Shown here one piece after another: positions 1 to 6,792 of a stretch of 12,529 nt of DNA (position 1 is the first letter of the stretch; every line of letters begins with the position of its first letter). The position numbers and the translations under genes are program-made. Source of the stretch: Firmicutes bacterium UBA5766 (GTDB taxonomy: Bacteria; Bacillota; Desulfotomaculia; Desulfotomaculales; Nap2-2B); the NCBI GenBank assembly GCA_002418775.1, contig DIEU01000057.1:13688-26216 (forward strand), written 5' to 3'. The notes below the pieces were generated by a model. That model made no database searches and was not told the origin of the DNA. It worked only from the letters and a program-made list of their open reading frames with translations.

Positions 1-46
1 CACCAATAACGTCCCCCCGTGTCACTTGTCACTCCCTTGTGTCACT
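1..46. repeat. TGTCAC-type repetitive intergenic sequence
   Basis: Immediately downstream of the minus-strand DUF3243 gene, the sequence holds three copies of TGTCAC (GTGTCAC at 19-25, TTGTCAC at 26-32, GTGTCAC at 39-45) after a C-rich GTCCCCCC run. The same vocabulary (GTGTCA, TGACACC, GGGGAC, GTCCC) reappears in the insertion between spoIIIAF and spoIIIAG around 9111-9230. This suggests a family of short dispersed repeats. The element is cut by the window edge, so its true extent is unknown. It has no coding potential that I can see. Confidence 0.45.
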
Positions 47-313
47 TTACTTTTTTGACACCAGTCTAACCATCAGGGAAGCCAGAACATGTTTCTCCCC
101 TTTATCGGCGACTGACCAGAGTTCTTTCATGGTTTTTTGCTCAGGATTGCCGGGATCAACATTATCAGCAAGTATATCTCCCGCCTACTGCGCTAAAGAG
201 GAGATACGCTCCCTGCCAATCCCTAATTCATCGGCAAACTCTACCGCCTGGCCCAAGAAGTTCTTCCAGCTTCCCCATTCAGACATTACATGTTTGATAT
301 CCTTGTCATCCAT
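47..313 (-). pseudogene. DUF3243 (YmfJ-like) protein gene interrupted by an in-frame amber codon
   Basis: Read on the minus strand from ATG at 313-311 to TAA at 49-47, this gives 88 codons plus the stop. The product resembles the small DUF3243 family (B. subtilis YmfJ, as I remember it): WGSWKNFLG near residues 13-21, then ELGIGRERISSLA, GDILADNV, ELWSVAD and LASLMVRLV in the right order and spacing. Codon 43 (plus-strand 185-187, CTA) is TAG. It falls where YmfJ has Gln in LATQIGD, so a single CAG-to-TAG change explains it. Both sides are otherwise intact. An AAGGGGG ribosome-binding site lies about 10 bases before the ATG. The family's function is unknown. This is either a recent pseudogene, a sequence error, or (less likely) amber readthrough. 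Confidence 0.75.
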
Positions 314-356
314 ATTTTCTTTTCCCCCTTTGAGTTAAGAAGTTTTTTTTATTTTG

Positions 357-384
357 TTTATATTCTTCCTTAAATATGCAGCAA
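357..384 (-). promoter_or_regulatory. Possible sigma-A promoter for the DUF3243 gene
   Basis: On the minus strand, TTGCTG (plus coordinates 384-379) is followed after 16 bases by TATAAA (362-357), about 44 bases before the ATG at 313. The -10 is good but the -35 is poor. An inverted repeat GCAAGA-TAT-TCTTGC at 381-395 overlaps the -35 and could be an operator. This rests on motif matching only, in an AT-rich stretch where chance matches are common. Confidence 0.3.
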
Positions 385-404
385 GATATTCTTGCCAAAG
401 ATAC

Positions 405-431
405 ACACATTTTTAATTGAAGCATATTTTT
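405..431 (+). promoter_or_regulatory. Possible sigma-K-like promoter for the YabG-like ORF
   Basis: AC at 405-406 is followed after 16 bases by CATATTTTT at 423-431. This resembles the late mother-cell sigma-K pattern (AC, 16-17 bases, CATA plus a T/A-rich end). B. subtilis yabG is sigma-K dependent, which would fit. The elements are short and the region is AT-rich, so the support is weak. It would give a leader of roughly 60 bases before the ATG at 497. Confidence 0.25.
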
Positions 432-496
432 TATCTAGAAGGACTGACTTTTTAAACACAAGTTCTGCAAAGAAGTTCAGGGAGGTTTTCAATAAA

Positions 497-709
497 ATGA
501 GGATCGGTGACATAGTGACACGAAGGGTTTTCGGTTCCGATATGCAGTTTTGTATTCTCGGTTTTTATACCAAACAGGATTCCGGCGAGCGTGTGGCCAT
601 TCTTGCTATGCTTGATCCTTCTTCAGTGATAGAGGCGCGGGTCGAGGAATTATCGCCTGCTTCTCTTAGAAATATTTTTGCTTTGACCACCAATATCTAC
701 ACCCATTAG
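497..709 (+). CDS. Short ORF resembling the N-terminus of sporulation protease YabG
   Basis: This 70-residue ORF starts at ATG 497, eleven bases after a GGAGG (481-485). The same frame is open upstream to a TTG at 392, but that start has no clear ribosome-binding site. The first residues, MRIGDIVTRRVFGSDMQFCI, and the later VIEARVEELSP resemble the N-terminal beta-rich domain of YabG, the cysteine protease that trims spore-coat proteins. Full-length YabG is close to 290 residues. Here the similarity ends after about 55 residues, at a TAG, and the following 106 bases show nothing YabG-like in the same frame. It is therefore probably a fragment without protease activity. It could also be a stand-alone small protein using only this fold. 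The family call is from memory of the motif and is moderate at best. Confidence 0.5.
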   Translation: MRIGDIVTRRVFGSDMQFCILGFYTKQDSGERVAILAMLDPSSVIEARVEELSPASLRNIFALTTNIYTH

Positions 710-815
710 GAGGAAAAACGTCCAACTGGAAAAATACCGCAGTTTTCTCCGGCCAAAAAAGGAATACGACTGATTTTATTGAATAATACTACTTTGAGGA
801 AAGGAGCGAAAAGTA

Positions 816-2165
816 GTGTTGGATGAACAAGTGTTATTAAACTTGGCCGAATCTGCGTGTAAAAACGCCAAACTGGCGGGAGCAGGCGAAGCCGAAGCTT
901 ACCTTAGTTATAATAGGGAATTTTCTGCCGAAGTCCGTGAGGGCCAAACCGAGACAATAAAAGTAGCACTAGACCGTGGCTTGGGTCTGCGCGTCGTAAA
1001 AAATGGGAAGGTCGGATTCGCCTATACCTCCGATTTGGAAAAGGCTTCTTTAAAAAATATCGCTGATCAGGCAATAGCAAATGCCCGTGAAACGGCCGCT
1101 GATCCATACCGGATATTTCCATCTCCTTCTCCACTGTACCCTGAGCTGGAGCTGTATGATTCTGCTGTAGTCAAAACTCCTGTCGAGACAAAAATCGATC
1201 TTGCCAAGGCGATGGAGGAGGCCGCGCGTGCTTTTGATCCGCGGGTAAAGATAATCGAAAGTTCGAACTACCAGGACATAGAGGCCTGCGTATTACTCGT
1301 CAACAGCAAGGGAATAAAAAATTCTTACCGTGCGACATACTGCGGAGTTAACCTCTCCCTGGTAGCTGGAGAAGGGGAAGATCAGCAAACAGGATTTGCA
1401 ATGGATTACCGCCTGCGGTTTGACGATCTCGACGCAGAAAAAATCGGCCGTGAGGCGGCTTTTCGCGCCGTCCGGATGTTGGGCGCAAAACCAGTTTCAA
1501 CAAGGGAAACCACCGTCTTGTTTGATCCCTATGTAGCAGCCGGATTTCTGGATTTGCTCGGTCCTGCGCTTACCGCCGAAGCGGTTCAAAAAGGACGTTC
1601 CCTTTTCATGGGAAAGGTTAATCAGCCTGTTGCGGCGCTGACGGTAAATATTATTGATGACGGGATTATGCCGGGCGGCATCGCTTCCGCTCCTTTTGAC
1701 GGTGAAGGAGTACAGATGTCCAGAAAAACGTTAATAGAAGAGGGGATTCTCAAAGGGTACCTGCACAACACTTACACAGCCGCCAAAGAAAACGGCGCCT
1801 CTACCGGAAATTGCATGCGATCTTCATATAAAAGCGCTCCGGATGTTGGAACTACAAACTTCTTCATCCAGCCCGGCGTTTATACCCCGGATGAACTGAT
1901 TAATTCTACCGGGAACGGTATTTATATAACTGAAGTTATCGGTATGCATACAGCAAACCCTATTTCAGGCGACTTTTCGGTTGGAGCAGCCGGGATTTTA
2001 ATTGAAAACGGACAGCTGACCAAACCCGTCAGGGGAATTGCCATTGCGGGAAATATTCAGGAAGTCTTTCAGCAGATTGATGGAATAGGCAGTGACCTGA
2101 TTTTTTTTGGCGGTCAGGGTTCACCCACATTGCGAATTGCCCGGATGGTCGTCAGCGGACATTAG
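816..2165 (+). CDS. pmbA: TldD/PmbA family protein, PmbA (TldE) type
   Basis: The 449-residue product matches the usual length of PmbA/TldE. The N-terminal half has the family's mixed alpha/beta domain (AEAYLSYNREFSAEVREGQ near 26-44, then GLGLRVVKNGKVGFAYTSDL). The C-terminal half carries the signature region ending in GMHTANPISGDFSVGAAGI. The HExxxH zinc motif of the catalytic partner TldD is absent, as expected for the PmbA/TldE subunit. In E. coli the TldD-TldE heterodimer is a metalloprotease that processes the microcin B17 precursor and degrades the antitoxin CcdA; the native substrate in this organism is unknown. No tldD gene lies in the window. The start is GTG at 816, nine bases after AAGGAG (801-806); the next codon, TTG, is a possible alternative. 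aroQ follows after 26 bases, suggesting co-transcription. Confidence 0.88.
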   Translation: MLDEQVLLNLAESACKNAKLAGAGEAEAYLSYNREFSAEVREGQTETIKVALDRGLGLRVVKNGKVGFAYTSDLEKASLKNIADQAIANARETAADPYRIFPSPSPLYPELELYDSAVVKTPVETKIDLAKAMEEAARAFDPRVKIIESSNYQDIEACVLLVNSKGIKNSYRATYCGVNLSLVAGEGEDQQTGFAMDYRLRFDDLDAEKIGREAAFRAVRMLGAKPVSTRETTVLFDPYVAAGFLDLLGPALTAEAVQKGRSLFMGKVNQPVAALTVNIIDDGIMPGGIASAPFDGEGVQMSRKTLIEEGILKGYLHNTYTAAKENGASTGNCMRSSYKSAPDVGTTNFFIQPGVYTPDELINSTGNGIYITEVIGMHTANPISGDFSVGAAGILIENGQLTKPVRGIAIAGNIQEVFQQIDGIGSDLIFFGGQGSPTLRIARMVVSGH

Positions 2166-2191
2166 ACATTAGAGGAAGGGAAGTTATTTTC

Positions 2192-2635
2192 TTGAGAGTT
2201 CTAGTCCTTCACGGGCCTAACCTTAACCTGCTTGGAAAGCGTGAACCGGAGATTTACGGAACTCTGTCCCTGGAAACAATTAACTCGCTCCTGCAGCGGC
2301 TGGCGGCCGAATTAAATATTGAACTGGAATGCCGCCAGTCAAATTCCGAAAGCGAGCTGATCAACTGGCTTCACAATGCCGCGCCCGAAACAGACGCAGT
2401 AGTTTTTAACCCCGGCGCTTTTACACATTACAGTTACGCTTTGGCAGACGCCGCAGCGGCAATATCAATTCCAGTTGTCGAGGTTCACCTGTCCAACATT
2501 TATGCCCGCGAACAGTTCCGCCGGCAATCCGTAATTTCCCCTGCAGCCGCAGGACAGATCAGCGGATTCGGTGCGGAAAGCTACCTGATGGGTTTAAGGG
2601 CTGCGGTAAGCCTTGTTAAGAAAGAGGAAAGATGA
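2192..2635 (+). CDS. aroQ: 3-dehydroquinate dehydratase, type II
   Basis: AroQ removes water from 3-dehydroquinate to give 3-dehydroshikimate, the third step of the cytoplasmic shikimate pathway to aromatic amino acids. The 147-residue length is typical of the dodecameric type II enzyme. Visible hallmarks are LHGPNLNLLGKREPEIYG, with active-site Arg17 and Tyr22 on the lid loop, FNPGAFTHYS with Asn73, and EVHLSNIYAREQFR with catalytic His99 and Arg106. The start is TTG at 2192, chosen because the conserved MRVLVLHGPN begins there and GAGGAAGGGAAG lies just upstream. The stop overlaps the ATG of the next gene (ATGA at 2632-2635), indicating translational coupling. The aroQ-aminopeptidase P-efp order is also found in Bacillus (yqhS-yqhT-efp). 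Confidence 0.96.
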   Translation: MRVLVLHGPNLNLLGKREPEIYGTLSLETINSLLQRLAAELNIELECRQSNSESELINWLHNAAPETDAVVFNPGAFTHYSYALADAAAAISIPVVEVHLSNIYAREQFRRQSVISPAAAGQISGFGAESYLMGLRAAVSLVKKEER

Positions 2636-3702
2636 AAAGAAGAGCTGATCTTTTAAGAGACAAGCTGCGCATGAAGGCAATTGACGGCTTGCTTGTAACG
2701 AAGCCGGAAAACCGGAAATATCTGAGCGGTTTTTCCGGAACCGCCGGCGCCCTGGTGGTTACCTGGGAACAGCTTTTTCTGCTGACCGATTTCCGCTATA
2801 TAGAACAGGCGCAGCAGGAGTGCAGGCAGTGGCAGGTTATTGAAATAAAAACTTCCACTTTTGATCTTATAAAAACTTGTTTGCAGGACTGGAAAATTTC
2901 GCGTCTTGGTTACGAAGAAGATTTTCTGACACATAAACAGTTCCTCGAGTTAAACGAAAAGATCCCGGACGGTGTCTTAGTCCCCGCCGCCGGCATGGTT
3001 GAAGATTTGAGGATGATCAAAGGTCAGGATGAGATCACGCAGATTACTGATTCCGCCAGACTGGCCGACGAGGCTTTTACGCATATTCTTAATTATCTTG
3101 AACCAGGCCGCACAGAGATTGAAATATCTCTGAAAATGGAGTATTTTATGCGCAAAGGGGGTGCAAAAAAGATCTCCTTTGATACAATAGTTGCTTCCGG
3201 AGTACGCGGGGCAATGCCTCATGGAGTGGCCTCGGAGAAACAACTGCAAGCCGGTGATCTTGTAACAATGGATTTTGGATGCGAGTTCAATGATTATTGT
3301 TCAGATATTACAAGAACTGTCTGCCTGGGCGCTCCCACGGAAATGCAGGAACATATTTACCAAATCGTTCTTGAAGCCCATGATGCAGGTGTTAATTCAA
3401 TCAGGCAGGGAGTGAAGGCTTCCGATGTTGATCAGGCAGCCCGCAGCATTATTGAGAAATATCATTTCGGCGAAAACTTTCGTCACAGCACAGGACACGG
3501 TGTAGGGCTGATCGTACATGAAAACCCTGTGATTTCATCAAAGGACGGTACTATACTTCAGGCAGGCATGGTAATAACTGTTGAACCGGGAGTTTATCTT
3601 CCCGGCTGGGGCGGGGTACGTATTGAAGATATGGTCCTGGTTGAGGAAAAAGGAGCGCGGCTGCTTACCAATGCGCCGAGGGATCACCTGATGGTATTAT
3701 AA
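2632..3702 (+). CDS. pepP: Xaa-Pro aminopeptidase (M24B, aminopeptidase P family)
   Basis: This cytoplasmic metallopeptidase removes an N-terminal residue preceding proline. The 356 residues comprise a creatinase-type N-terminal domain (about 1-125) and a pita-bread M24 catalytic domain (about 130-350). All five expected metal ligands are visible: Asp214 (MDFG), Asp225 (SDITRT), His289 (TGHGVG), Glu318 (VEPGVY) and Glu332 (RIED). His197 (MPHG) and His296 (IVHE) match conserved substrate-binding histidines. It is the short form corresponding to B. subtilis YqhT, without the longer N-terminal domain of E. coli PepP. The ATG overlaps the aroQ stop. Its position just before efp is conserved in many Firmicutes. 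Both proteins relate to proline-containing peptides, though a functional link is only inference. Confidence 0.93.
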   Translation: MKRRADLLRDKLRMKAIDGLLVTKPENRKYLSGFSGTAGALVVTWEQLFLLTDFRYIEQAQQECRQWQVIEIKTSTFDLIKTCLQDWKISRLGYEEDFLTHKQFLELNEKIPDGVLVPAAGMVEDLRMIKGQDEITQITDSARLADEAFTHILNYLEPGRTEIEISLKMEYFMRKGGAKKISFDTIVASGVRGAMPHGVASEKQLQAGDLVTMDFGCEFNDYCSDITRTVCLGAPTEMQEHIYQIVLEAHDAGVNSIRQGVKASDVDQAARSIIEKYHFGENFRHSTGHGVGLIVHENPVISSKDGTILQAGMVITVEPGVYLPGWGGVRIEDMVLVEEKGARLLTNAPRDHLMVL

Positions 3703-3766
3703 TAATCTTATAAAATTCTTAGAACAAACAGGTATTTTGCAGCAGAAGTGAAAGGAGGCGAAAACC

Positions 3767-4324
3767 TTGATTTCCACCAATGATTTTAGGACAGGCCTAA
3801 CGATCAATATTGACGGCGACGTTTATCAGGTGATTGACTTTCAGCACGTAAAGCCCGGAAAGGGAGCAGCTTTTGTGCGTTGCAAGATCAAGAACCTGCG
3901 CACCGGAGCAACCATAGAAAGAACCTTTAACGCGGGAGAAAAATTACCGCGCGCACACGTGGAAAGGCGCTCGGCTCAGTATCTGTACAATGACGAAAAC
4001 AACCATTATTTTATGGACATGGAAACTTTTGAGCAGATTTCACTGAGCAAAGAAGAACTGGGTGAGGCAGTAAAGTATATCAAGGAGAACATGACCATTA
4101 ACGTGTTGATGTTCCAGGGCAGCTCGATCGGCATTGATCTGCCCAATTTCGTCGAGTTGGAAGTTAAAGAAACAACACCCGGCATAAAAGGCGATACAGC
4201 TTCCGGCGGGTCCAAGCCGGCAGTTCTGGAAACCGGCTATACTGTTCAGGTTCCCTTTTTTATTAATGTCGGTGACATTCTTCAGATCGATACAAGAACA
4301 GGGCAATATCTGAAAAGGGCCTAA
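3767..4324 (+). CDS. efp: Translation elongation factor P
   Basis: EF-P binds between the P and E sites of stalled ribosomes and speeds peptide-bond formation at consecutive prolines. The 185-residue length is standard. The three beta-barrel domains are visible: a KOW-like domain at 1-62, an OB domain at about 68-125 (ending LPNFVELEV) and a C-terminal OB domain at 130-185 (GYTVQVPFFINVGDILQIDTRTGQY). The loop HVKPGKGAAF places Lys32 at the tip; this is the residue that is post-translationally modified in many bacteria, and the Pro-Gly-Lys-Gly form resembles the E. coli/Bacillus layout. The start is TTG at 3767, eight bases after a strong AAAGGAGG (3751-3758). The 64-base gap after the peptidase gene contains no convincing terminator. 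Confidence 0.97.
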   Translation: MISTNDFRTGLTINIDGDVYQVIDFQHVKPGKGAAFVRCKIKNLRTGATIERTFNAGEKLPRAHVERRSAQYLYNDENNHYFMDMETFEQISLSKEELGEAVKYIKENMTINVLMFQGSSIGIDLPNFVELEVKETTPGIKGDTASGGSKPAVLETGYTVQVPFFINVGDILQIDTRTGQYLKRA

Positions 4325-4411
4325 AACGGCGGCAATGTTTAAGACCCCCGGACAAGTGAAATACTATAAAAGCCCGAAAATCTTTTAAGCTTAGTTCAAG
4401 GGGGTTTTAAA

Positions 4412-4867
4412 ATGGAAACGAGCGGGTTAAGGTCAAAGGTAGCCTATTTACAGGGCCTTTCAGCAGGCTTAAGTCTGAATGAGGGGTCCGGGGAAGGCCG
4501 GCTGATCAAAGGAATAATCGGCGTTTTGGATGCATTTGCAGGCTCTTTTGAGGAAATGAACGAGTCCTACAGCCACCTCAAAGATTACCTGGAGAGCGTT
4601 GACGAGGATCTTTCTCTTCTTGAGGATGATTTCTACGATGAGGAAGACGGGCTCTCCGGCGACACTGATTATATGGAAGTAGAGTGCCCGGACTGCGCAG
4701 AAAAAGTATACATCGATCCTGAAATCCTGGGTGATCAGGAAGTTTTCGAAATTACCTGTCCGAACTGCAGCAGGGTTGTTTTTATAAACGAAGATAATCG
4801 TATTTCCCGGCAAGAACACGGAATTATTCAAATGAGCGCAGGTTCACCCGAAGAGGAAGATATTTAA
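4412..4867 (+). CDS. CD1247 N-terminal domain-containing protein with zinc ribbon
   Basis: This is a 151-residue acidic cytoplasmic protein of unknown function. Residues 1-72 match the conserved CD1247-type N-terminus of clostridia (LRSKVAYLQGLSAGL, then IKGIIGVLDAFAGSFEEM and a helical, possibly coiled-coil DYLESVDEDLSLLEDD). An acidic linker follows. A four-cysteine zinc ribbon is formed by Cys92-x2-Cys95 and Cys116-x2-Cys119 (ECPDC and TCPNC). The tail is again acidic. The ATG at 4412 follows CAAGGGGG (4397-4404). In B. subtilis the corresponding slot between efp and spoIIIAA holds the unrelated small gene yqhV. A terminator follows directly, so the gene is the end of the aroQ-efp block. 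The family assignment is from memory of the motif; no role can be given. Confidence 0.8.
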   Translation: METSGLRSKVAYLQGLSAGLSLNEGSGEGRLIKGIIGVLDAFAGSFEEMNESYSHLKDYLESVDEDLSLLEDDFYDEEDGLSGDTDYMEVECPDCAEKVYIDPEILGDQEVFEITCPNCSRVVFINEDNRISRQEHGIIQMSAGSPEEEDI

Positions 4868-4905
4868 AATTTTATACAAGTTTACTAACCGATAAAATCC
4901 CTGTC

Positions 4906-4936
4906 AAGGACCATTCAAGATTTGGTCCTTTTTTTT
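4906..4936 (+). terminator. Intrinsic (Rho-independent) terminator
   Basis: AAGGACCA at 4906-4913 pairs perfectly with TGGTCCTT at 4923-4930 across a nine-base loop, and a run of eight T residues (4929-4936) follows. It separates the efp/CD1247 block from the sporulation operon, so spoIIIA must have its own promoter. Confidence 0.9.
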
Positions 4937-4953
4937 GCGTTAAAAATGTACAG

Positions 4954-4980
4954 GTCTAAAATACCACCCTGTCCCATATT
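4954..4980 (+). promoter_or_regulatory. Candidate sigma-E promoter of the spoIIIA operon
   Basis: In the 73 bases between the terminator and the spoIIIAA start, GTCTAAA (4954-4960), 14 bases, and CATATT (4975-4980) resemble the early mother-cell sigma-E pattern (a GTCATATT-like -35, 14-15 bases, a CATA-type -10). The spoIIIA operon is known to be sigma-E driven in B. subtilis, and a promoter is required here. The -35 match is only partial. Confidence 0.4.
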
Positions 4981-5009
4981 TATGAGATATAAGAAGGAGG
5001 GACAAACAG

Positions 5010-6062
5010 GTGAGCCGTGTAGTTTACACTTTAGACAATTGCCGGGTTTCTATAATGCCCTCTCCCTGGCAGGAAGTCACACCGGTACTGCCGGCCGGTA
5101 TCCGCAGCATGATTACCAGCCTGCCTTTGAACATTCTTGAAAAACTTGAAGAAATACGCCTGCGTCAGAACAGGCCATTAATGCTGGGTCTGGCTGACGG
5201 AGATATTCTCCTTGGAAATAACGGAAAACCTGCAGCTGCGCCCCGTGATTGCTATTTGGTTACGGCGGATGATATACAGCGTGTTACCCAGCTAATCAGC
5301 GGATGTTCTTTATATGCTTTCGGCGAAGAACTGAAGAACGGTTTTATAACTTTACCCGGAGGGCACAGGGTTGGTCTAACAGGAAAAACGGTCCTTGAAA
5401 ACGGGCGGGTCAGAACACTCAAATATATTTCCGGTCTTAATATAAGGATCTCCCGTGAGGTTAAGGGCGCCGCCTCTCCTCTGCTTCCTTTTATAATTGA
5501 TCAGAAATCCGGAAGCGTCCTCAACACCCTTCTTTTTTCCCCGCCCCGATGCGGGAAAACTACCATATTGAGGGATGTCATCAGACAATTAAGCAATGGC
5601 ATTCCTGAACTGAATTTCAGGGGAGCAGTAATTGGCGTGGTTGATGAACGGTCCGAACTGGCGGGCTGCTTTCAGGGTGTGCCCCAGAGGGAAGTGGGAA
5701 TCCGCACGGATGTCCTGGACGGATGCCGCAAGGCTGAAGGAATGCTCATGCTCCTGCGCTCCATGGCGCCGTGTGTAATTGCTACGGATGAGATCGGTAC
5801 AGACGAGGACTTTGCCGCTTTGGAAGGAGTTTTTAACGCCGGAGTAAAGGTGCTTACAACCGTACATGCGGCTTCCCTTGCGGAACTCAGCCAGAGGCCG
5901 GCCTTGCGCAACCTCCTGAATATGAAAGTAATTGAACGTTTTGTCTTATTAGGCCGTTCAAAAAATATTGGAACTATAGAGGAAATTATCGACGGCAGAA
6001 CGATGCTTCCGCTGCCCGGAAAAGAGGTGGAACAATGCTTAAGATTCTTGCCTGCCTTGTAA
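5010..6062 (+). CDS. spoIIIAA: Stage III sporulation protein AA (secretion-type ATPase)
   Basis: SpoIIIAA is the cytoplasmic ATPase of the mother-cell SpoIIIA complex, related to type II/IV secretion and pilus ATPases. It energises the channel that sustains the engulfed forespore. Of 350 residues, about 1-165 form the N-terminal domain (EEIRLR, ISGCSLYAFGEELKNGFITLPGGHRVGLTG, RISREVKGAA). The ATPase core follows, with Walker A SPPRCGKTT at 177-185 (Lys183), a VVDERSELAG segment at 210-219 and Walker B CVIATDEIG at 255-263 (Asp260, Glu261). Arg180 replaces the Gly often seen at that place in the P-loop; the essential GKT is intact. The start is GTG at 5010, nine bases after AAGGAGG (4994-5000). 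It overlaps spoIIIAB by 28 bases, implying coupled translation. Confidence 0.96.
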   Translation: MSRVVYTLDNCRVSIMPSPWQEVTPVLPAGIRSMITSLPLNILEKLEEIRLRQNRPLMLGLADGDILLGNNGKPAAAPRDCYLVTADDIQRVTQLISGCSLYAFGEELKNGFITLPGGHRVGLTGKTVLENGRVRTLKYISGLNIRISREVKGAASPLLPFIIDQKSGSVLNTLLFSPPRCGKTTILRDVIRQLSNGIPELNFRGAVIGVVDERSELAGCFQGVPQREVGIRTDVLDGCRKAEGMLMLLRSMAPCVIATDEIGTDEDFAALEGVFNAGVKVLTTVHAASLAELSQRPALRNLLNMKVIERFVLLGRSKNIGTIEEIIDGRTMLPLPGKEVEQCLRFLPAL

Positions 6063-6553
6063 TTATTTCGGGCGGAGGTATCTGCGGAGTCCTGATTGCC
6101 AGGGGTTATTCCCTAAGGCCGGCCGAACTGCGTTCTTTAAAATCAGCCCTGCAGATGCTGGAAACAGAGATTACTTATGCCGCTACACCTTTAGCCGAAG
6201 CTCTTGGTCTGGTTGCGGCCAGGGCGGATTACCGTTTGGCGCCTTTATTTGAAGAAACACGCAAGGAATTATTATCCATGTCGGGATGTACGGCAAAGGA
6301 AGCATGGGAAAAGGCGCTTTTGAAATTTTATCCCCATTCATTTCTGATTGGCTGTGATATGGCCATCCTGCGCAGACTTGGCGGGGCTCTCGGAATTTCA
6401 GACAGTTCCGGACAAAGCAAACATCTCATGCTGGCCATGGAACAAGTCGAGGCAGAGTTAAAAAAAGCCGAAGCCAGCGCTCTGCAGAACGTCAAATTAT
6501 GGAATAGCCTTGGTTTCCTTGGCGGCATTGTAATAGTGCTTATTTTTTATTAA
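6035..6553 (+). CDS. spoIIIAB: Stage III sporulation protein AB (GspF-like)
   Basis: SpoIIIAB is an integral membrane component of the SpoIIIA complex, related to the GspF platform proteins of type II secretion. It is thought to connect the ATPase to the rings. The 172 residues match the family length. There is an N-terminal membrane segment at about 2-22, a soluble helical part with the typical ELRSLKSALQMLETEI (31-46) and GGALGISDSSGQSKHL (116-131), and a C-terminal membrane segment at about 157-172. The ATG at 6035 lies inside the end of spoIIIAA, after AGAGGTGG, so expression is coupled to the ATPase gene. Nothing is unusual apart from the very short residual tail after the last membrane span. 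Confidence 0.95.
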   Translation: MLKILACLVIISGGGICGVLIARGYSLRPAELRSLKSALQMLETEITYAATPLAEALGLVAARADYRLAPLFEETRKELLSMSGCTAKEAWEKALLKFYPHSFLIGCDMAILRRLGGALGISDSSGQSKHLMLAMEQVEAELKKAEASALQNVKLWNSLGFLGGIVIVLIFY

Positions 6554-6565
6554 GGGGGGATTTGA

Positions 6566-6772
6566 ATGACGGGATTCGATATCAGCATCGTTTTTAAAAT
6601 CGTCGGCATAGGAATCCTGGTCGCTGCGGCCCAGTATGTCCTCAAATGTTCCAACAAGGAAGAATATGCCTTAATCGCAACGCTTGCAGGCCTGAGTATC
6701 GTTCTGTTCTGGGTTGTTCAGCTCCTGGGGGTTTTCTTCGATCAGGTAAAATCGGTTTTTAAACTTTTTTAA
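6566..6772 (+). CDS. spoIIIAC: Stage III sporulation protein AC
   Basis: This small membrane protein of 68 residues has two predicted spans, about 8-25 and 33-55. The FKIVGIGILVAAAQYVLKCSNKEEYA-type opening is characteristic of SpoIIIAC. With SpoIIIAD and SpoIIIAE it forms the polytopic membrane part of the mother-cell side of the feeding-tube channel; its exact biochemical role is not known. The ATG at 6566 follows AAGGGGGGA (6552-6560), which overlaps the spoIIIAB stop. The 12-base gap to spoIIIAB and 20-base gap to spoIIIAD fit a single operon. Confidence 0.95.
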   Translation: MTGFDISIVFKIVGIGILVAAAQYVLKCSNKEEYALIATLAGLSIVLFWVVQLLGVFFDQVKSVFKLF

Positions 6773-6792
6773 CCTCAAGGGGAAAAAATACC

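Noticed and set aside
177..187. Pyrrolysine insertion at the DUF3243 amber codon
   Set aside because: DUF3243 is not a known pyrrolysine protein, the codon aligns with an ordinary Gln, and several genes in the window use TAG as their natural stop.
39..338. Plus-strand open frame of 99 codons at the left end
   Set aside because: It is antisense to the DUF3243 gene, whose minus-strand translation matches a known family; the plus frame has no ribosome-binding site and no recognisable motif.
710..815. Readthrough continuation of the YabG-like ORF past its TAG
   Set aside because: The frame remains open for about 38 codons but the peptide does not resemble the YabG protease domain, and the sequence leads into the ribosome-binding site of pmbA.
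4922..5140. Plus-strand open frame overlapping the terminator and the spoIIIAA start
   Set aside because: It begins inside the terminator T-run, lacks a ribosome-binding site and is out of frame with spoIIIAA.
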